Source: Terribacillus aidingensis (GTDB taxonomy: Bacteria; Bacillota; Bacilli; Bacillales; Amphibacillaceae). Taken from it: 64,000 nt of DNA. Shown here piece by piece: positions 29,234 through 37,849 of this stretch. Within the stretch, counting starts at the first letter, position 1, and each line of letters starts with the position of its first letter. Both the position numbers and the translations under genes were made by a program. The notes below the pieces were generated by a model that searched no databases, was not told the DNA's origin, and worked only from the letters and a program-made list of their open reading frames with translations. The DNA lies in the NCBI RefSeq assembly GCF_040703035.1, contig NZ_CP159996.1, positions 2,080,001-2,144,000 of the forward strand, read 5' to 3'.

Positions 29234-30217
29234 TCATTCCTCGGCGACAGTCAGATATTTCGCTTCCAATGTAATGATCTCTTCCATCATGGAAGCGATT
29301 CTCTGTGCTTCCTCCTCGGTAACAGCAGGCTGATCGATTTGCAGATAACTGCTTGCCAGCTTCTGCAGCGCAGCAGCCAGAACTGCACCGTCTTCTTCTG
29401 ATGGAACCATTGGATATCGTACATACATATAACGTTGCAATAGCTTATACACCAGGTCGTAAAGTGATGGATTCTGCTGCTCAAGAAGATGCAAATGCTG
29501 CAGTACCTGTTCCATCCCTTCCGATTTATCGACCGTTGCCAGCTTTTCCGGGACAACTGTCATCGTTTCTTTCATCTTATGTATCGTGACTGGGAATTCG
29601 ATTTCCTGCTTGACTAGCCACTCCAGTACGGCAGTCTGTACAACCGGATCTGATTCCTCATCAAGCAGGAATGCTTCCATCTTCTGTACATGCGGACTGA
29701 CATCAAACGAATGGCATTTCTGGATGAGCTGCCATTGCAGGGCAACATCCTGGTCTTTGCGTGCTTTTTCGAAATTATGTATAAGCTGATCTGCAGTCGT
29801 TTGACTTTTATCTTCTGCCATTTTACGGCTTACCTTCTGCAGCTGGTCAAACGATGTCTTAAGCGGCGCCGGTATTTTCTCTGTTGCATACACCTCGTCC
29901 AGCAGCTCCACTACTTCGTCGTAGCGCCCAAGCTGGAACAGCAGTGTCAAATGAATATGTAAGTATTGCAGGTAATCCTTATCCCTGGCAGCCAGTAGCT
30001 GCAAGGACATCTCTTCCGCCTCTTCATGTCTGCCCAGCTCCATTAAACATATCAGGCGCCCTGTCAGAATTTCCGGCTGACGGTAACCATAATCGAGGAG
30101 CTGTTCAAACTTCCCAATCGCATCGGTATAATTCTTCTCCTGCAGCTCCTTCATCCCTTCCCGCTCCAGCCGCGTCTTCAGACCCGGGAACAGGACAACA
30201 TTATTCTCTTTATCCAT
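29234..30217 (-). CDS. ysoA: YsoA-like TPR-containing protein
   Basis: About 327 residues with helical tetratricopeptide-like repeats in the first 130, such as KNYTDAIGKFEQLLDYGYRQPEILTGRLICLMELGRHEEA split over two units. No catalytic motif is seen; it is probably a cytoplasmic scaffold. Position next to tig matches B. subtilis ysoA, the main basis for the symbol. I start at ATG 30217 because GAGGATG lies 9 bases upstream; an earlier ATG at 30232 has no site. Function unknown. Confidence 0.82.
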   Translation of the reverse strand: MDKENNVVLFPGLKTRLEREGMKELQEKNYTDAIGKFEQLLDYGYRQPEILTGRLICLMELGRHEEAEEMSLQLLAARDKDYLQYLHIHLTLLFQLGRYDEVVELLDEVYATEKIPAPLKTSFDQLQKVSRKMAEDKSQTTADQLIHNFEKARKDQDVALQWQLIQKCHSFDVSPHVQKMEAFLLDEESDPVVQTAVLEWLVKQEIEFPVTIHKMKETMTVVPEKLATVDKSEGMEQVLQHLHLLEQQNPSLYDLVYKLLQRYMYVRYPMVPSEEDGAVLAAALQKLASSYLQIDQPAVTEEEAQRIASMMEEIITLEAKYLTVAEE

Positions 30218-30312
30218 CGGCAACATCCTCATTAGATTTTCAGTTAGAGACCCAATAACAGCTATACCCTTAAATGTAACAAAGAAAACGCAGATTGCAA
30301 CTTAAAAATGGC

Positions 30313-30342
30313 AAAAAGCTGTGAATCCATGCATCCACAGCC
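30313..30342 (-). terminator. Terminator downstream of the 30358-30705 gene
   Basis: Minus strand GGCTGTGGAT, loop, ATTCACAGC and TTTTT, just after that gene's stop. Confidence 0.8.
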
Positions 30343-30357
30343 TCTTAATACTATTCC

Positions 30358-30705
30358 CTACTTTTCTTTGGGATCCTCAGACCGAGGTCTTCTGAAGGGT
30401 ATAACATTGTCCATGCGGAGAGGTGTAGCATCGTCTTCCTCTTCTTCATCGAGAAAATCAAACAACCGCTGCTGCATATCACCCAGCTCAGAGGCCGTAC
30501 CACTTTCATCACCTTCCAGGTCATAGATATTGCGCTTGATCTGAAGGTAAAATTCCTTCAAGGGCTTATCTGTATATTGACTCAGAAGCCGATCAGATAA
30601 TGTATATTCCTGTTGCAGTTCCAGGTCATAGATGCGGACCATGAAGTATTTCCCGAAAGGAACGGATCCAATAAACCGATAACGTTTCGTCTCATCTAAA
30701 TACAT
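30358..30705 (-). CDS. Hypothetical protein, 115 residues
   Basis: Starts MYLDETKRYRFIGSVPF after GGAGGTGG, with beta-rich segments GKYFMVRIYDLEL, a mixed helical middle and an acidic end EEEEDDATPLRMDN followed by VIPFRRPR. No signal peptide or membrane segment, so cytoplasmic. Followed by its own terminator and located next to ysoA. I do not recognise the family. Confidence 0.72.
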   Translation of the reverse strand: MYLDETKRYRFIGSVPFGKYFMVRIYDLELQQEYTLSDRLLSQYTDKPLKEFYLQIKRNIYDLEGDESGTASELGDMQQRLFDFLDEEEEDDATPLRMDNVIPFRRPRSEDPKEK

Positions 30706-30814
30706 AGGCCACCTCCAACAAAAGTGTAGCATGTATCGACTCCCATATGCATATTTTCTCCATAATATACAGAAAACTTACATTTAATTAACTATATATA
30801 ATCAAGGTGACTAC

Positions 30815-31981
30815 CTAGAAGGAGCGGCTCCGTTCGTCCGCTGTACCTGTAACAAGAACCCCTCTTCCGGTATAAGATTCTACATGATTACCACGCAGGT
30901 ATGCACCAGTTATAGGTGACTGCTCATCACCTTTCAGCCTTATCGCTGAGGCATAATTTCCGCCGCCGCAGATGGTGTTCTGTATGACCAGGAAATTCTT
31001 GATAGGGTTGCTGCGCCCAGTAGGACGGTTCTTGCTGTCCGTGTCATTTCTGCCGTCTACATGATTTGGATGAATAGCAATCCCACCACCGCATGATTCT
31101 ATTCGATTATTGTAAAGAACAACATTCCGCCATGAATAAGCACGGACAGCCCATTGGAGCGTTTCCTTCATTACATTGTCTGTCACGAAAATACGTTCAT
31201 GCCATCTGTCTGCTGTTGCAGAGTGTGATCCAATTGCCCTTCCCCAGCTTCCTTTTGTCTCAGACGGCCCAAAACTATTGTGATGAACCCAAATATCCTG
31301 ACATGTTGTTTGGTCGAACACAGATCCTCCCCACGGGAAAACCCTGCGTGCTTTAGCTAAATCAAGCTGAATTGCTTCACTGTATGTGCGCTTTCCCCCA
31401 CGGTCATCATAGCCGAGGAACTGACAATGGCGCACTTCGATATGACGTACAGCATTCAATTCGATTGCATGCCCTCCGCCATGCTCCACCAGCCGCAGCT
31501 GTTCGATAATCACATTCTCCGCATGCGCCAGCACAAAGCTAGTGCCGCCACGGTAGGCTGGGTAGTTTGTATCCCACGTTCCGCCTCGAATGATCAGATT
31601 GCCATTGCCGCGATAAGCACGCATTCGATTCCGCCTGCGTAAATTCAGCAGCATCGGTCCATGATGCTTTTTTCGGAATATAGAATTATCATCCGCCTCA
31701 AAGAACGTGTTTGGCTTGAGACGTAAAGGACGGCGCAGTGTGTAAAGTCCTGGTGGAAAGACAATATGTATGCCCTTCTTTCGATCAGCCAAGTTCAACA
31801 GCTGCTGAATACCTTTTGCATCATCATGTCTTCCATCCGCTCTGACCAGCGGGTGATCGGTTGCTACTATTGTATAAGCTGACTTTAACTTTTCATCTAA
31901 ATGATTGCTTGTTCGGCTTATGTCTCGAAGCTTTTCTGCCAGTTGACTGAATACAGCTGGTAACTTCTGTTCCTTATCCAT
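30815..31981 (-). CDS. Right-handed beta-helix protein, pectate-lyase-like
   Basis: 388 residues. An N-terminal helix region (to about 40) is followed by ADGRHDDAKGIQQLL, the entry motif of the pectate-lyase-3 beta-helix family found in polygalacturonases and tailspike-like proteins, and then repeated short beta strands rich in Asn and His (HNSFG, YNNRIESCGGGIAI, RGNHVESYTGRGV). No signal peptide is visible, so export is unlikely unless by another route. Catalytic residues of polygalacturonases (DxD, HG) are not evident, so enzymatic activity is uncertain. Single gene on the minus strand; its end lies 82 bases from the 30358-30705 gene. Confidence 0.7.
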   Translation of the reverse strand: MDKEQKLPAVFSQLAEKLRDISRTSNHLDEKLKSAYTIVATDHPLVRADGRHDDAKGIQQLLNLADRKKGIHIVFPPGLYTLRRPLRLKPNTFFEADDNSIFRKKHHGPMLLNLRRRNRMRAYRGNGNLIIRGGTWDTNYPAYRGGTSFVLAHAENVIIEQLRLVEHGGGHAIELNAVRHIEVRHCQFLGYDDRGGKRTYSEAIQLDLAKARRVFPWGGSVFDQTTCQDIWVHHNSFGPSETKGSWGRAIGSHSATADRWHERIFVTDNVMKETLQWAVRAYSWRNVVLYNNRIESCGGGIAIHPNHVDGRNDTDSKNRPTGRSNPIKNFLVIQNTICGGGNYASAIRLKGDEQSPITGAYLRGNHVESYTGRGVLVTGTADERSRSF

Positions 31982-32055
31982 CCTGCCGCCTCCTTTTCGT
32001 GAGTATTTTACCCATTAACCGAATTGGAAACAGCTTAATCATATCGAGAGCAACT

Positions 32056-32793
32056 TTATGGCAATACCGCAAATGAACGAACAGGAAATCCTGACGCTTT
32101 TCCTGCTTTCGGAACGATATTAAAGATGAACGCACCTTTTTCTGGCAGCTGATCCAAGTTCGTCAGCAGCTCCACTTGATAGGAATCCTGTTCCAGCACA
32201 TAATATTCACCAAGCAACGCACCGTTTTTCTGAAAATCGACTGCAGCATCCGTATCAAATGTCTCATGTCCTACCGCTTTGATATTACGTTCTTCATACA
32301 GGAATTTCAGACTATCCAGTGACCAGCCAGGGGAATGACTGTTTCCCTGTTCATCTTTATTATCCATCTGTTGCTGGTTTGGCCAGCGTGTGCTCCAGTC
32401 CGTGCGTAAAGCAACAAACGTGTCTGGCTCAATCTTGCCATATTCTGACTCAAACGCGAGAATATCATCCACAGACAATGAATAGTCATGATCTGCAGCA
32501 GCTTCTTTGGATTTATCAATTACAACAAGCGGTAATACCAATTCTTTCAGATCGAGTTCTTCTAAATATCGTGTATCCCGCACAAAGTGGATCGGTGCAT
32601 CCAGATGCGTACCGTATTGTCCCGGAAAAGTAAAGCTCTGGGCGAAGAAGCCATCATCATGGGAGAATAGTGTTTCGAACTTTGCAGAATTGAATGCCGA
32701 GAAATGCGGAGACTCAGGACCAAATGTATGCGTCAGATCTACCCACTTCTTTTCTCTTAATACTTCCAACGCTTTATTCAATTCGTTTGACAT
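32056..32793 (-). CDS. Cyclase/kynurenine-formamidase-family metal hydrolase
   Basis: 245 residues of the cyclase fold (Pfam PF04199). The metal-binding motif H-x-G-T-H-x-D reads GQYGTHLDAPIHF near residues 58-70; WVDLTHTFGPESPHF at the N-terminus and GHETFDTDA later complete the pattern. Members hydrolyse N-formylkynurenine, isatin or other amides/lactams. Here the gene follows a SAM-I riboswitch, so it is expressed when S-adenosylmethionine is low, which is not usual for this family and suggests a role in sulphur or methionine metabolism. The substrate is not predictable from sequence. Confidence 0.85.
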   Translation of the reverse strand: MSNELNKALEVLREKKWVDLTHTFGPESPHFSAFNSAKFETLFSHDDGFFAQSFTFPGQYGTHLDAPIHFVRDTRYLEELDLKELVLPLVVIDKSKEAAADHDYSLSVDDILAFESEYGKIEPDTFVALRTDWSTRWPNQQQMDNKDEQGNSHSPGWSLDSLKFLYEERNIKAVGHETFDTDAAVDFQKNGALLGEYYVLEQDSYQVELLTNLDQLPEKGAFIFNIVPKAGKASGFPVRSFAVLP

Positions 32794-32828
32794 AAACTAT
32801 CACCTCATATAAATAGTTTAAGAGAACA

Positions 32829-32966
32829 CAAAAAACCTCTCCTAAATAAGAAGAGGTTTGCTACATTATGTAGTCCGATTCTTATCTAGTCTGGAATTAG
32901 CACAGTACATATAGTCTGTTGCTGAGGCTTCATTGGGCCAGTCCCTCCACCTCTCTTGATAAGAGA
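32829..32966 (-). promoter_or_regulatory. SAM-I (S-box) riboswitch
   Basis: Minus strand shows the S-box core: TCTTATCAAGAGAGGTGGAG, GGACTGGCCC, AATGAAGCCTCAGCAAC and the P3/P4 elements to about 32878, then a terminator hairpin of AAACCTCTTC, loop, GGAGAGGTTTTTT at 32829-32859. SAM binding should favour the terminator and shut off the cyclase gene. Confidence 0.95.
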
Positions 32967-32983
32967 ATATTCTGTTAACTAAT

Positions 32984-33013
32984 ACTATATAGTAAAACCA
33001 CTTAACAGTTCAA
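32984..33013 (-). promoter_or_regulatory. Promoter of the SAM-riboswitch transcript
   Basis: Minus strand TTGAAC (33008-33013), 18-base spacer, TATAGT (32984-32989), about 20 bases before the aptamer. Confidence 0.6.
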
Positions 33014-33069
33014 GAAAATTAACTATAGCTAGTTATATATTTGGCGACTGCTAACATTGCTCGAGCCCA

Positions 33070-33984
33070 CTATCCTCTTTGATGTTCATAACAATAGACC
33101 TTCCCGCTAAATCGATTGTGATTAGCCTTGCAGAAGGCCTCTACCTTTTTAGAGACTGCGACATTACAGATGTAACATTTGGCATTGGTAGACTGTACAG
33201 CAGATGTCTCTTTATGTTTCTTCTGTTTCAACGCTTCAATATGCTCTTTTCTAATATTAGGATCCTTTATGTTCTTTTCACTTAATATACTGTGCATACG
33301 TGAAATATCTTCATCAGATAATATAGGAGAATTGCTCTGCACTCTTAAAACATTCATTTTTCTGTTTATGTACTCCGATAATTCCGTATCATAAACGATG
33401 AGATCATTCGATTGAACTTTTCTCAGTTCTTCATTCACTTTAAACGTACATCTTCTAGTAAATGAGACAATGGAAACAATATTCGTTTCCTCTTCTAGTG
33501 ATAGAATCGATTTTAGTGCTTGGACATGTCCATAATTTTGATGGAAAGGATTCATCATCGGAAACTTTCCATTCACACTCCACTTCTCTCTATTTCGATC
33601 ACCATATATTGTTCCGGCGTAATTTTTTGTTTCAACTACAAATATTGCCCTAGAAGTAAAAATGACGTGATCAATTTGTGAATATCCTGATTTAGCACGA
33701 GAATTAGGGATTAATACGTCACTTAAATAACGGCTGTCCTTAGGAAGTTGATCAAGCTGTATATTGATTTTATACTCTCCAAGTTCGCCAATTCTGGTTG
33801 AATTTATTTTAGGTTTCTTTGCTTTTGGTTCAGTTTTAGGCTTTTCCAATTTTACATTTGATTTCTGTGACTTAGAACTTTTACCAAACAACTTTTGAAA
33901 CAGTTTAATCAGCCTCTTTTCAATTACCACATTCAATCTGCAGTTATAAAAAATATAATTATTATTATAGGATAACCTTACCAT
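33070..33984 (-). CDS. NERD-domain protein with C-terminal zinc-ribbon-like tail
   Basis: Up to 304 residues. NERD (nuclease-related) domain: GELGEYKINIQLDQLP, then SQIDHVIFTSRAIFVVETKNYAG with the D and ETK that form the nuclease-like catalytic site. The last 40 residues hold CYIC, a later C, and CYEH, a possible zinc-binding set. Between them is a charged helical linker. The translated start is uncertain: the first 19 codons from ATG 33984 are very AT-rich, and a GTG or later codon near the SNVKLEK stretch could be real. NERD proteins are thought to process DNA, but biochemical roles are poorly known. AT-rich compared with neighbours. Confidence 0.72.
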   Translation of the reverse strand: MVRLSYNNNYIFYNCRLNVVIEKRLIKLFQKLFGKSSKSQKSNVKLEKPKTEPKAKKPKINSTRIGELGEYKINIQLDQLPKDSRYLSDVLIPNSRAKSGYSQIDHVIFTSRAIFVVETKNYAGTIYGDRNREKWSVNGKFPMMNPFHQNYGHVQALKSILSLEEETNIVSIVSFTRRCTFKVNEELRKVQSNDLIVYDTELSEYINRKMNVLRVQSNSPILSDEDISRMHSILSEKNIKDPNIRKEHIEALKQKKHKETSAVQSTNAKCYICNVAVSKKVEAFCKANHNRFSGKVYCYEHQRG

Positions 33985-34021
33985 AGTTTAAATGTAATAA
34001 TATGTATTAAATTAGATAAAT

Positions 34022-34061
34022 AAAAAAAGGAACACCTTATAATAAGGTTATTCCCTTTTTC
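34022..34061 (-). terminator. Bidirectional terminator between cwlJ and the NERD gene
   Basis: GGAACACCTTAT / ATAAGGTTATTCC stem with A and T tracts on both sides. Confidence 0.8.
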
Positions 34062-34071
34062 ACAATTCATG

Positions 34072-34512
34072 TTAACCCATATAAACGCTATCACACGTCC
34101 CAGCCTGCGGCTCATAAAAACAATGGTCTTTAAATTGACCCGCAAACGGCTGGCCATACCATGTTGGAGGACATGGTGCATATGGATTAAAGTACCAAAG
34201 TGCATACGCAGCAGGCTGTTGTCTCCAGGACTTCAAATTCCTTTCTGCCAATCTTCTTTCCTGTTCACGCGCTCGCTGGTAAAACACATTTCCTTTTTGA
34301 ACAGCTTCAAATGAGAAATTCCCGCCTTGTACTTGGAAGATAACATCATTGATCGATCTTACATCTGCAAAATCCAAACAGTCAGCAACCGCACGATTTA
34401 CAATGACATTCCCAACAAACAGCATTCCCAGCTGCCCTTCCCCTTCGGCTTCAGCACGCATCATTCTAGCCATCAAGTCGATATCAGAACTATTGTATTG
34501 TACTCTTGCCAT
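34072..34512 (-). CDS. cwlJ: CwlJ, spore cortex-lytic cell wall hydrolase
   Basis: 146 residues, the usual CwlJ length. Hydrolase_2 (SleB/CwlJ) domain: IDLMARMMRAEAEGEGQLGM with the catalytic Glu, LFVGNVIVNRAV, and FYQRAREQERRLAERN, ending in WYGQPFAGQFKDHCFYEPQAGTC. Start at ATG 34512 after GGGGTGATAAC. CwlJ hydrolyses cortex peptidoglycan when spores germinate. It usually needs GerQ; no gerQ is near here. Monocistronic, isolated from sugar genes by strand and distance. Confidence 0.95.
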   Translation of the reverse strand: MARVQYNSSDIDLMARMMRAEAEGEGQLGMLFVGNVIVNRAVADCLDFADVRSINDVIFQVQGGNFSFEAVQKGNVFYQRAREQERRLAERNLKSWRQQPAAYALWYFNPYAPCPPTWYGQPFAGQFKDHCFYEPQAGTCDSVYMG

Positions 34513-34615
34513 GTTATCACCCCACATACAGCATATGAAAAAGACCCGCTTTCATGTCATTGTATTAGAGGAGGGCTTAGTCATATGTGTGGAAGATCCA
34601 TTTTTTTAGATACAA

Positions 34616-35215
34616 TCAATTATGTTCTGCTGCAAAAAAGGCTTCCAGCCACGTATCAGCCATCAGTCTATTACCGGCGTCCGTCATATGCACACCGTCT
34701 GTTGTCAAATCCGTTTGCGCTGTTTGCAAAAAGGCGGTATGAGTCGGGACGAGTGTCGCGCCATACTTTGCAGCCAACTCCCTTACAATTTCTACATAAG
34801 GAATCAACATTTGATTTCCTTTTGATTCGTTATTTTCCTCGATAATGGTCGGCTCCATAAGGTAGAGCTCCGCACCAGTATGTTTTGTTCCAGCCAGGAT
34901 CTTATCGAAAACTTCTCTGAATTCACCCGGATAAACCTGTTCCATTTTAGGCTGATCCAGCTGTCTCCATACGTCATTGATTCCAATTGAAATAGAAATT
35001 AAGTCAGGCTTTAACGAGAGCACATCTTCCTCCCATCTAGCCGCCAAATCGGTAACTCGATTGCCTCCTACTCCTCTATTGACGATTTCAACCTCTTTTT
35101 TCTGCATCAGTTCATCCTGAATCATTTTTACATAACCATCGCCTATGTCTTGAGGATCCTCGAACCTTCCGCATTCGGTTATACTGTCTCCGATAAAAAC
35201 CCATTTTTGACTCAT
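34616..35215 (-). CDS. SGNH/GDSL hydrolase, rhamnogalacturonan-acetylesterase-like
   Basis: 199 residues. SGNH blocks: FIGDSITE with the nucleophile Ser (block I), NRGVGGN (II), ISIGINDVW (III) and TDGVHMTDAGN with Asp and His (V). Family members deacetylate polysaccharides or oligosaccharides. Intracellular, as no signal peptide is visible, so it would act on imported oligosaccharides. Follows the response regulator on the same strand and ends the sugar cluster, resembling the YesT/YesY esterases of B. subtilis. Confidence 0.86.
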   Translation of the reverse strand: MSQKWVFIGDSITECGRFEDPQDIGDGYVKMIQDELMQKKEVEIVNRGVGGNRVTDLAARWEEDVLSLKPDLISISIGINDVWRQLDQPKMEQVYPGEFREVFDKILAGTKHTGAELYLMEPTIIEENNESKGNQMLIPYVEIVRELAAKYGATLVPTHTAFLQTAQTDLTTDGVHMTDAGNRLMADTWLEAFFAAEHN

Positions 35216-35246
35216 CTAGAAACCTCCTTTTTAAATACCAGCGTGC

Positions 35247-35999
35247 TTACCTGTTTTTTATCCAGTCAGTCGGGCTGCATCCTTTACTTTTCTTAAAAAT
35301 TTGACTGAAATATTGCGGGTTATTTCCATATCCTAATTGCTCTGCAAGTTCGAAAACTTTGATATCCTTCTGACTACCCATAATTTCTACTGCTTTATCA
35401 ATTTTGCTTTTCATTACATAAGCAGAAAATTTCTCTCCTACTTCTTTTTTGAATAATTTCCCTAAGTAATCTGTGTTCATATATAAGACTTCATTGGCTA
35501 TCCATTGCAAGGATAGATCAGGGTTTTCGATATTCTCTCTTATGCTGGCAATTATTTTATTTACGACGGCAGAATAGCTGGTAGATTTTTCTGCGTGGCT
35601 GCCAGTCATTTTTTCCTTATTCTCTTCCGCCAGTTCTTGGACGACTTCTTCTAAAGCTTCATGGATATCTTCTTCGCTAGATGGCTTCAGCAGGTAATGC
35701 TTCACACCAAATCGCATCGCTTTTTGCGCATATTCAAATTCGTTATAACCGGAAAGCAGTATCCATTTGATCAAAGGAGAGATTTTTCTCCCTTGTTCGA
35801 TTAATCCCATTCCATCCAGACCAGGCATGGTGATATCGGTAATCACGATGTCTGGCGTCTGTTCTTTAATAAAGTCCAACGCTTCCAATCCATTTCTGGC
35901 GGTACCATGTAAGACAGTTCCCTGCTGTTCCCATTCTACAATAGAAGATATTCCTTCCAGAAGCATCGGCTCATCATCTACCAGCAGAACTTTGAACAC
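35247..35999 (-). CDS. YesN-type AraC-family response regulator
   Basis: About 250 residues. Receiver domain at the N-terminus: VDDEPMLLEGI with acidic pocket, phospho-acceptor Asp in DIVITDITMPG, conserved Lys in YLLKPSSEEDI. A C-terminal AraC-type helix-turn-helix (QWIANEVLYMNTDYLGKLFKKEVGEKFS, and GYGNNPQYFSQIFKKSKGCSP) binds DNA. GTG start at 35999, preceded by AAGGAGG at 8-base spacing. Its start overlaps the kinase gene by about 26 bases. Expected to activate the transporter genes of the cluster in response to the kinase signal. Confidence 0.9.
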   Translation of the reverse strand: MFKVLLVDDEPMLLEGISSIVEWEQQGTVLHGTARNGLEALDFIKEQTPDIVITDITMPGLDGMGLIEQGRKISPLIKWILLSGYNEFEYAQKAMRFGVKHYLLKPSSEEDIHEALEEVVQELAEENKEKMTGSHAEKSTSYSAVVNKIIASIRENIENPDLSLQWIANEVLYMNTDYLGKLFKKEVGEKFSAYVMKSKIDKAVEIMGSQKDIKVFELAEQLGYGNNPQYFSQIFKKSKGCSPTDWIKNR

Positions 36000-37752
36000 T
36001 ATCACTTCCTCCTTCATAAGGAATCTTCAGCAAGATTTTCGTTCCCGCGTTTGGCTCACTCAACACTTGAATTCCGTATAGCGGACCAAACAAGATTTTT
36101 AATCGATTATCTATATTTCTGATGCCCAAGCCCGTGCCTTTTGGCCGGTAATGCCCGCTTACTAGTTTATTAATGAGTTCCTTTTCCATTCCAGGTCCGT
36201 CATCTGTTACAGAAATAAACGTATTTTCCCCTTCCTCTACTGCTTCAATTGTTATCGTACAAACACCAATAATCTCCTGCAAGCCATATCTTATTGCATT
36301 TTCAACCAAAGGCTGAAGACTGAATTTAGGTACCTTGCAAGAGAGAAGATAGTCAGGTATATCGGTGTGAAAACGCAGACGTTCCTGAAAACGATACGAT
36401 TGAATCGTGATATAGTGATTCACAATTTCCAGTTCATCAGCAAGCGGAATGAGAGCTTCTTTGGTTTCCAATGACGATCGTAAAATAAAGCCAAGTGACG
36501 TTGCCATACGTGACGTCTCCTGATGTTTACCTAGTCTTGCCGACCAATTGATCGATTCCAATGTGTTATATAAAAAATGAGGATTAATTTGTGCTTGGAG
36601 TGTTTTGAATTCAGCGTCTTTGATCACGAGCTGCTTCTTATAATTTTCTTCAATCAATGAATGGATCTGGTTCATCATTTTATTGAAGTTTTCATGCATC
36701 TGACCTGCTTCATCCTTTGAGAACCTTACGTGACTTTCCACCTTAAAGTCCTCGACCTCCCCTTTTTGCACTCTTTTCATCTTTCTATTCAATGCCTCGA
36801 TCGGATTGGTAATTCCTTTAATGAAGCGAATGCCAAGAAACAGAAGTATCACAAATAACAGAAGATAGATCGTTAATACTGTGCTTTTCACCAACTTTAC
36901 TGCCTGGAATAATTGATTGTAGGGAGAGGCTATCATATACGTCCAGTTTGTATAAGCAGCTGAAGAATACGTCACAAAATATCTATCAGCATCATAATTC
37001 ACTACCTGATATCCATCGCTTCCTTGCACATTGGCCATTAAAAACGTTTCCTTCTTCGTCGTTTCCTGCGGGAAGATAACTTCCCCATCTGAATCGGAGA
37101 TCAGCAGCTGCATCTCTTTTTCAACCAGACTTCTTTCAAAAGAAGAGACAATATCCTGCATATCAAATCGCACAACGATCATGCCCAGTCTCTCGAACGA
37201 AAGGTCTGGATAAGCATTTACTTCCCGTGCCACGACAAATGATTTGTCGTTTTTATCAGGCGCAAACCATTCAGCTCCTCCATCTTTTTGATTCGTCCCT
37301 TGTTTATATTGAAGCAGCCGCTCATTCCCGATTGTGATGACACGGTTTCCTGCACTATAGCCTCGGTCTGTCGTATCGTACAGCTGAATGGAATCTATCG
37401 AATCTTCGAAGGCACCTAACTCAACGAGCCTCTTTTTAATCGTGACTCCGATTAGATATGCCTCATAATCATCGTCCGTTTCTTTTAGATTGTAGAGATA
37501 AGACTGCAGGTAAGGATCAGTAGCTAATCTATATGAAAACCCTTTCATTTTTTCGATCTCGTTTTCGATCAAAGCAGACGATACCTTCAATGACTGCGCA
37601 GACTGACGATGGATCTCATCATTGTATGCAACGAGGGCATATTGCAGGAGGACCAATCCACCTATGCTAAAAGAAATAAGAATGAGAGAGAGTAAGCAAA
37701 CTAGTTTATATTTCATTTTCAGATTGGAAAATAAGCTTTTGAGTTTTTTCAT
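35974..37752 (-). CDS. YesM-type sensor histidine kinase
   Basis: About 592 residues. A short cytoplasmic start, a membrane segment (about residues 15-40), a large extracellular Cache-like sensor (to about 290), a second membrane segment, HAMP linker, then the LytS/YesM histidine kinase domain with the phospho-His in NPHFLYNTLESIN, and an ATPase domain with DDGPGM and GTGLGIRN. Start at ATG 37752 with GGGAG upstream. Overlaps and precedes the response regulator. Senses an extracellular sugar or oligosaccharide, inferred from the neighbours. Confidence 0.92.
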   Translation of the reverse strand: MKKLKSLFSNLKMKYKLVCLLSLILISFSIGGLVLLQYALVAYNDEIHRQSAQSLKVSSALIENEIEKMKGFSYRLATDPYLQSYLYNLKETDDDYEAYLIGVTIKKRLVELGAFEDSIDSIQLYDTTDRGYSAGNRVITIGNERLLQYKQGTNQKDGGAEWFAPDKNDKSFVVAREVNAYPDLSFERLGMIVVRFDMQDIVSSFERSLVEKEMQLLISDSDGEVIFPQETTKKETFLMANVQGSDGYQVVNYDADRYFVTYSSAAYTNWTYMIASPYNQLFQAVKLVKSTVLTIYLLLFVILLFLGIRFIKGITNPIEALNRKMKRVQKGEVEDFKVESHVRFSKDEAGQMHENFNKMMNQIHSLIEENYKKQLVIKDAEFKTLQAQINPHFLYNTLESINWSARLGKHQETSRMATSLGFILRSSLETKEALIPLADELEIVNHYITIQSYRFQERLRFHTDIPDYLLSCKVPKFSLQPLVENAIRYGLQEIIGVCTITIEAVEEGENTFISVTDDGPGMEKELINKLVSGHYRPKGTGLGIRNIDNRLKILFGPLYGIQVLSEPNAGTKILLKIPYEGGSDSVQSSAGR

Positions 37753-37849
37753 GCTGCCACTCCCTCTCAAATATCCAAGCTAAGAATTCACTATTAACAA
37801 TGTAATTTCTCTACACTTGAAATGATATCCTCTATATTTTCGAGTAACT

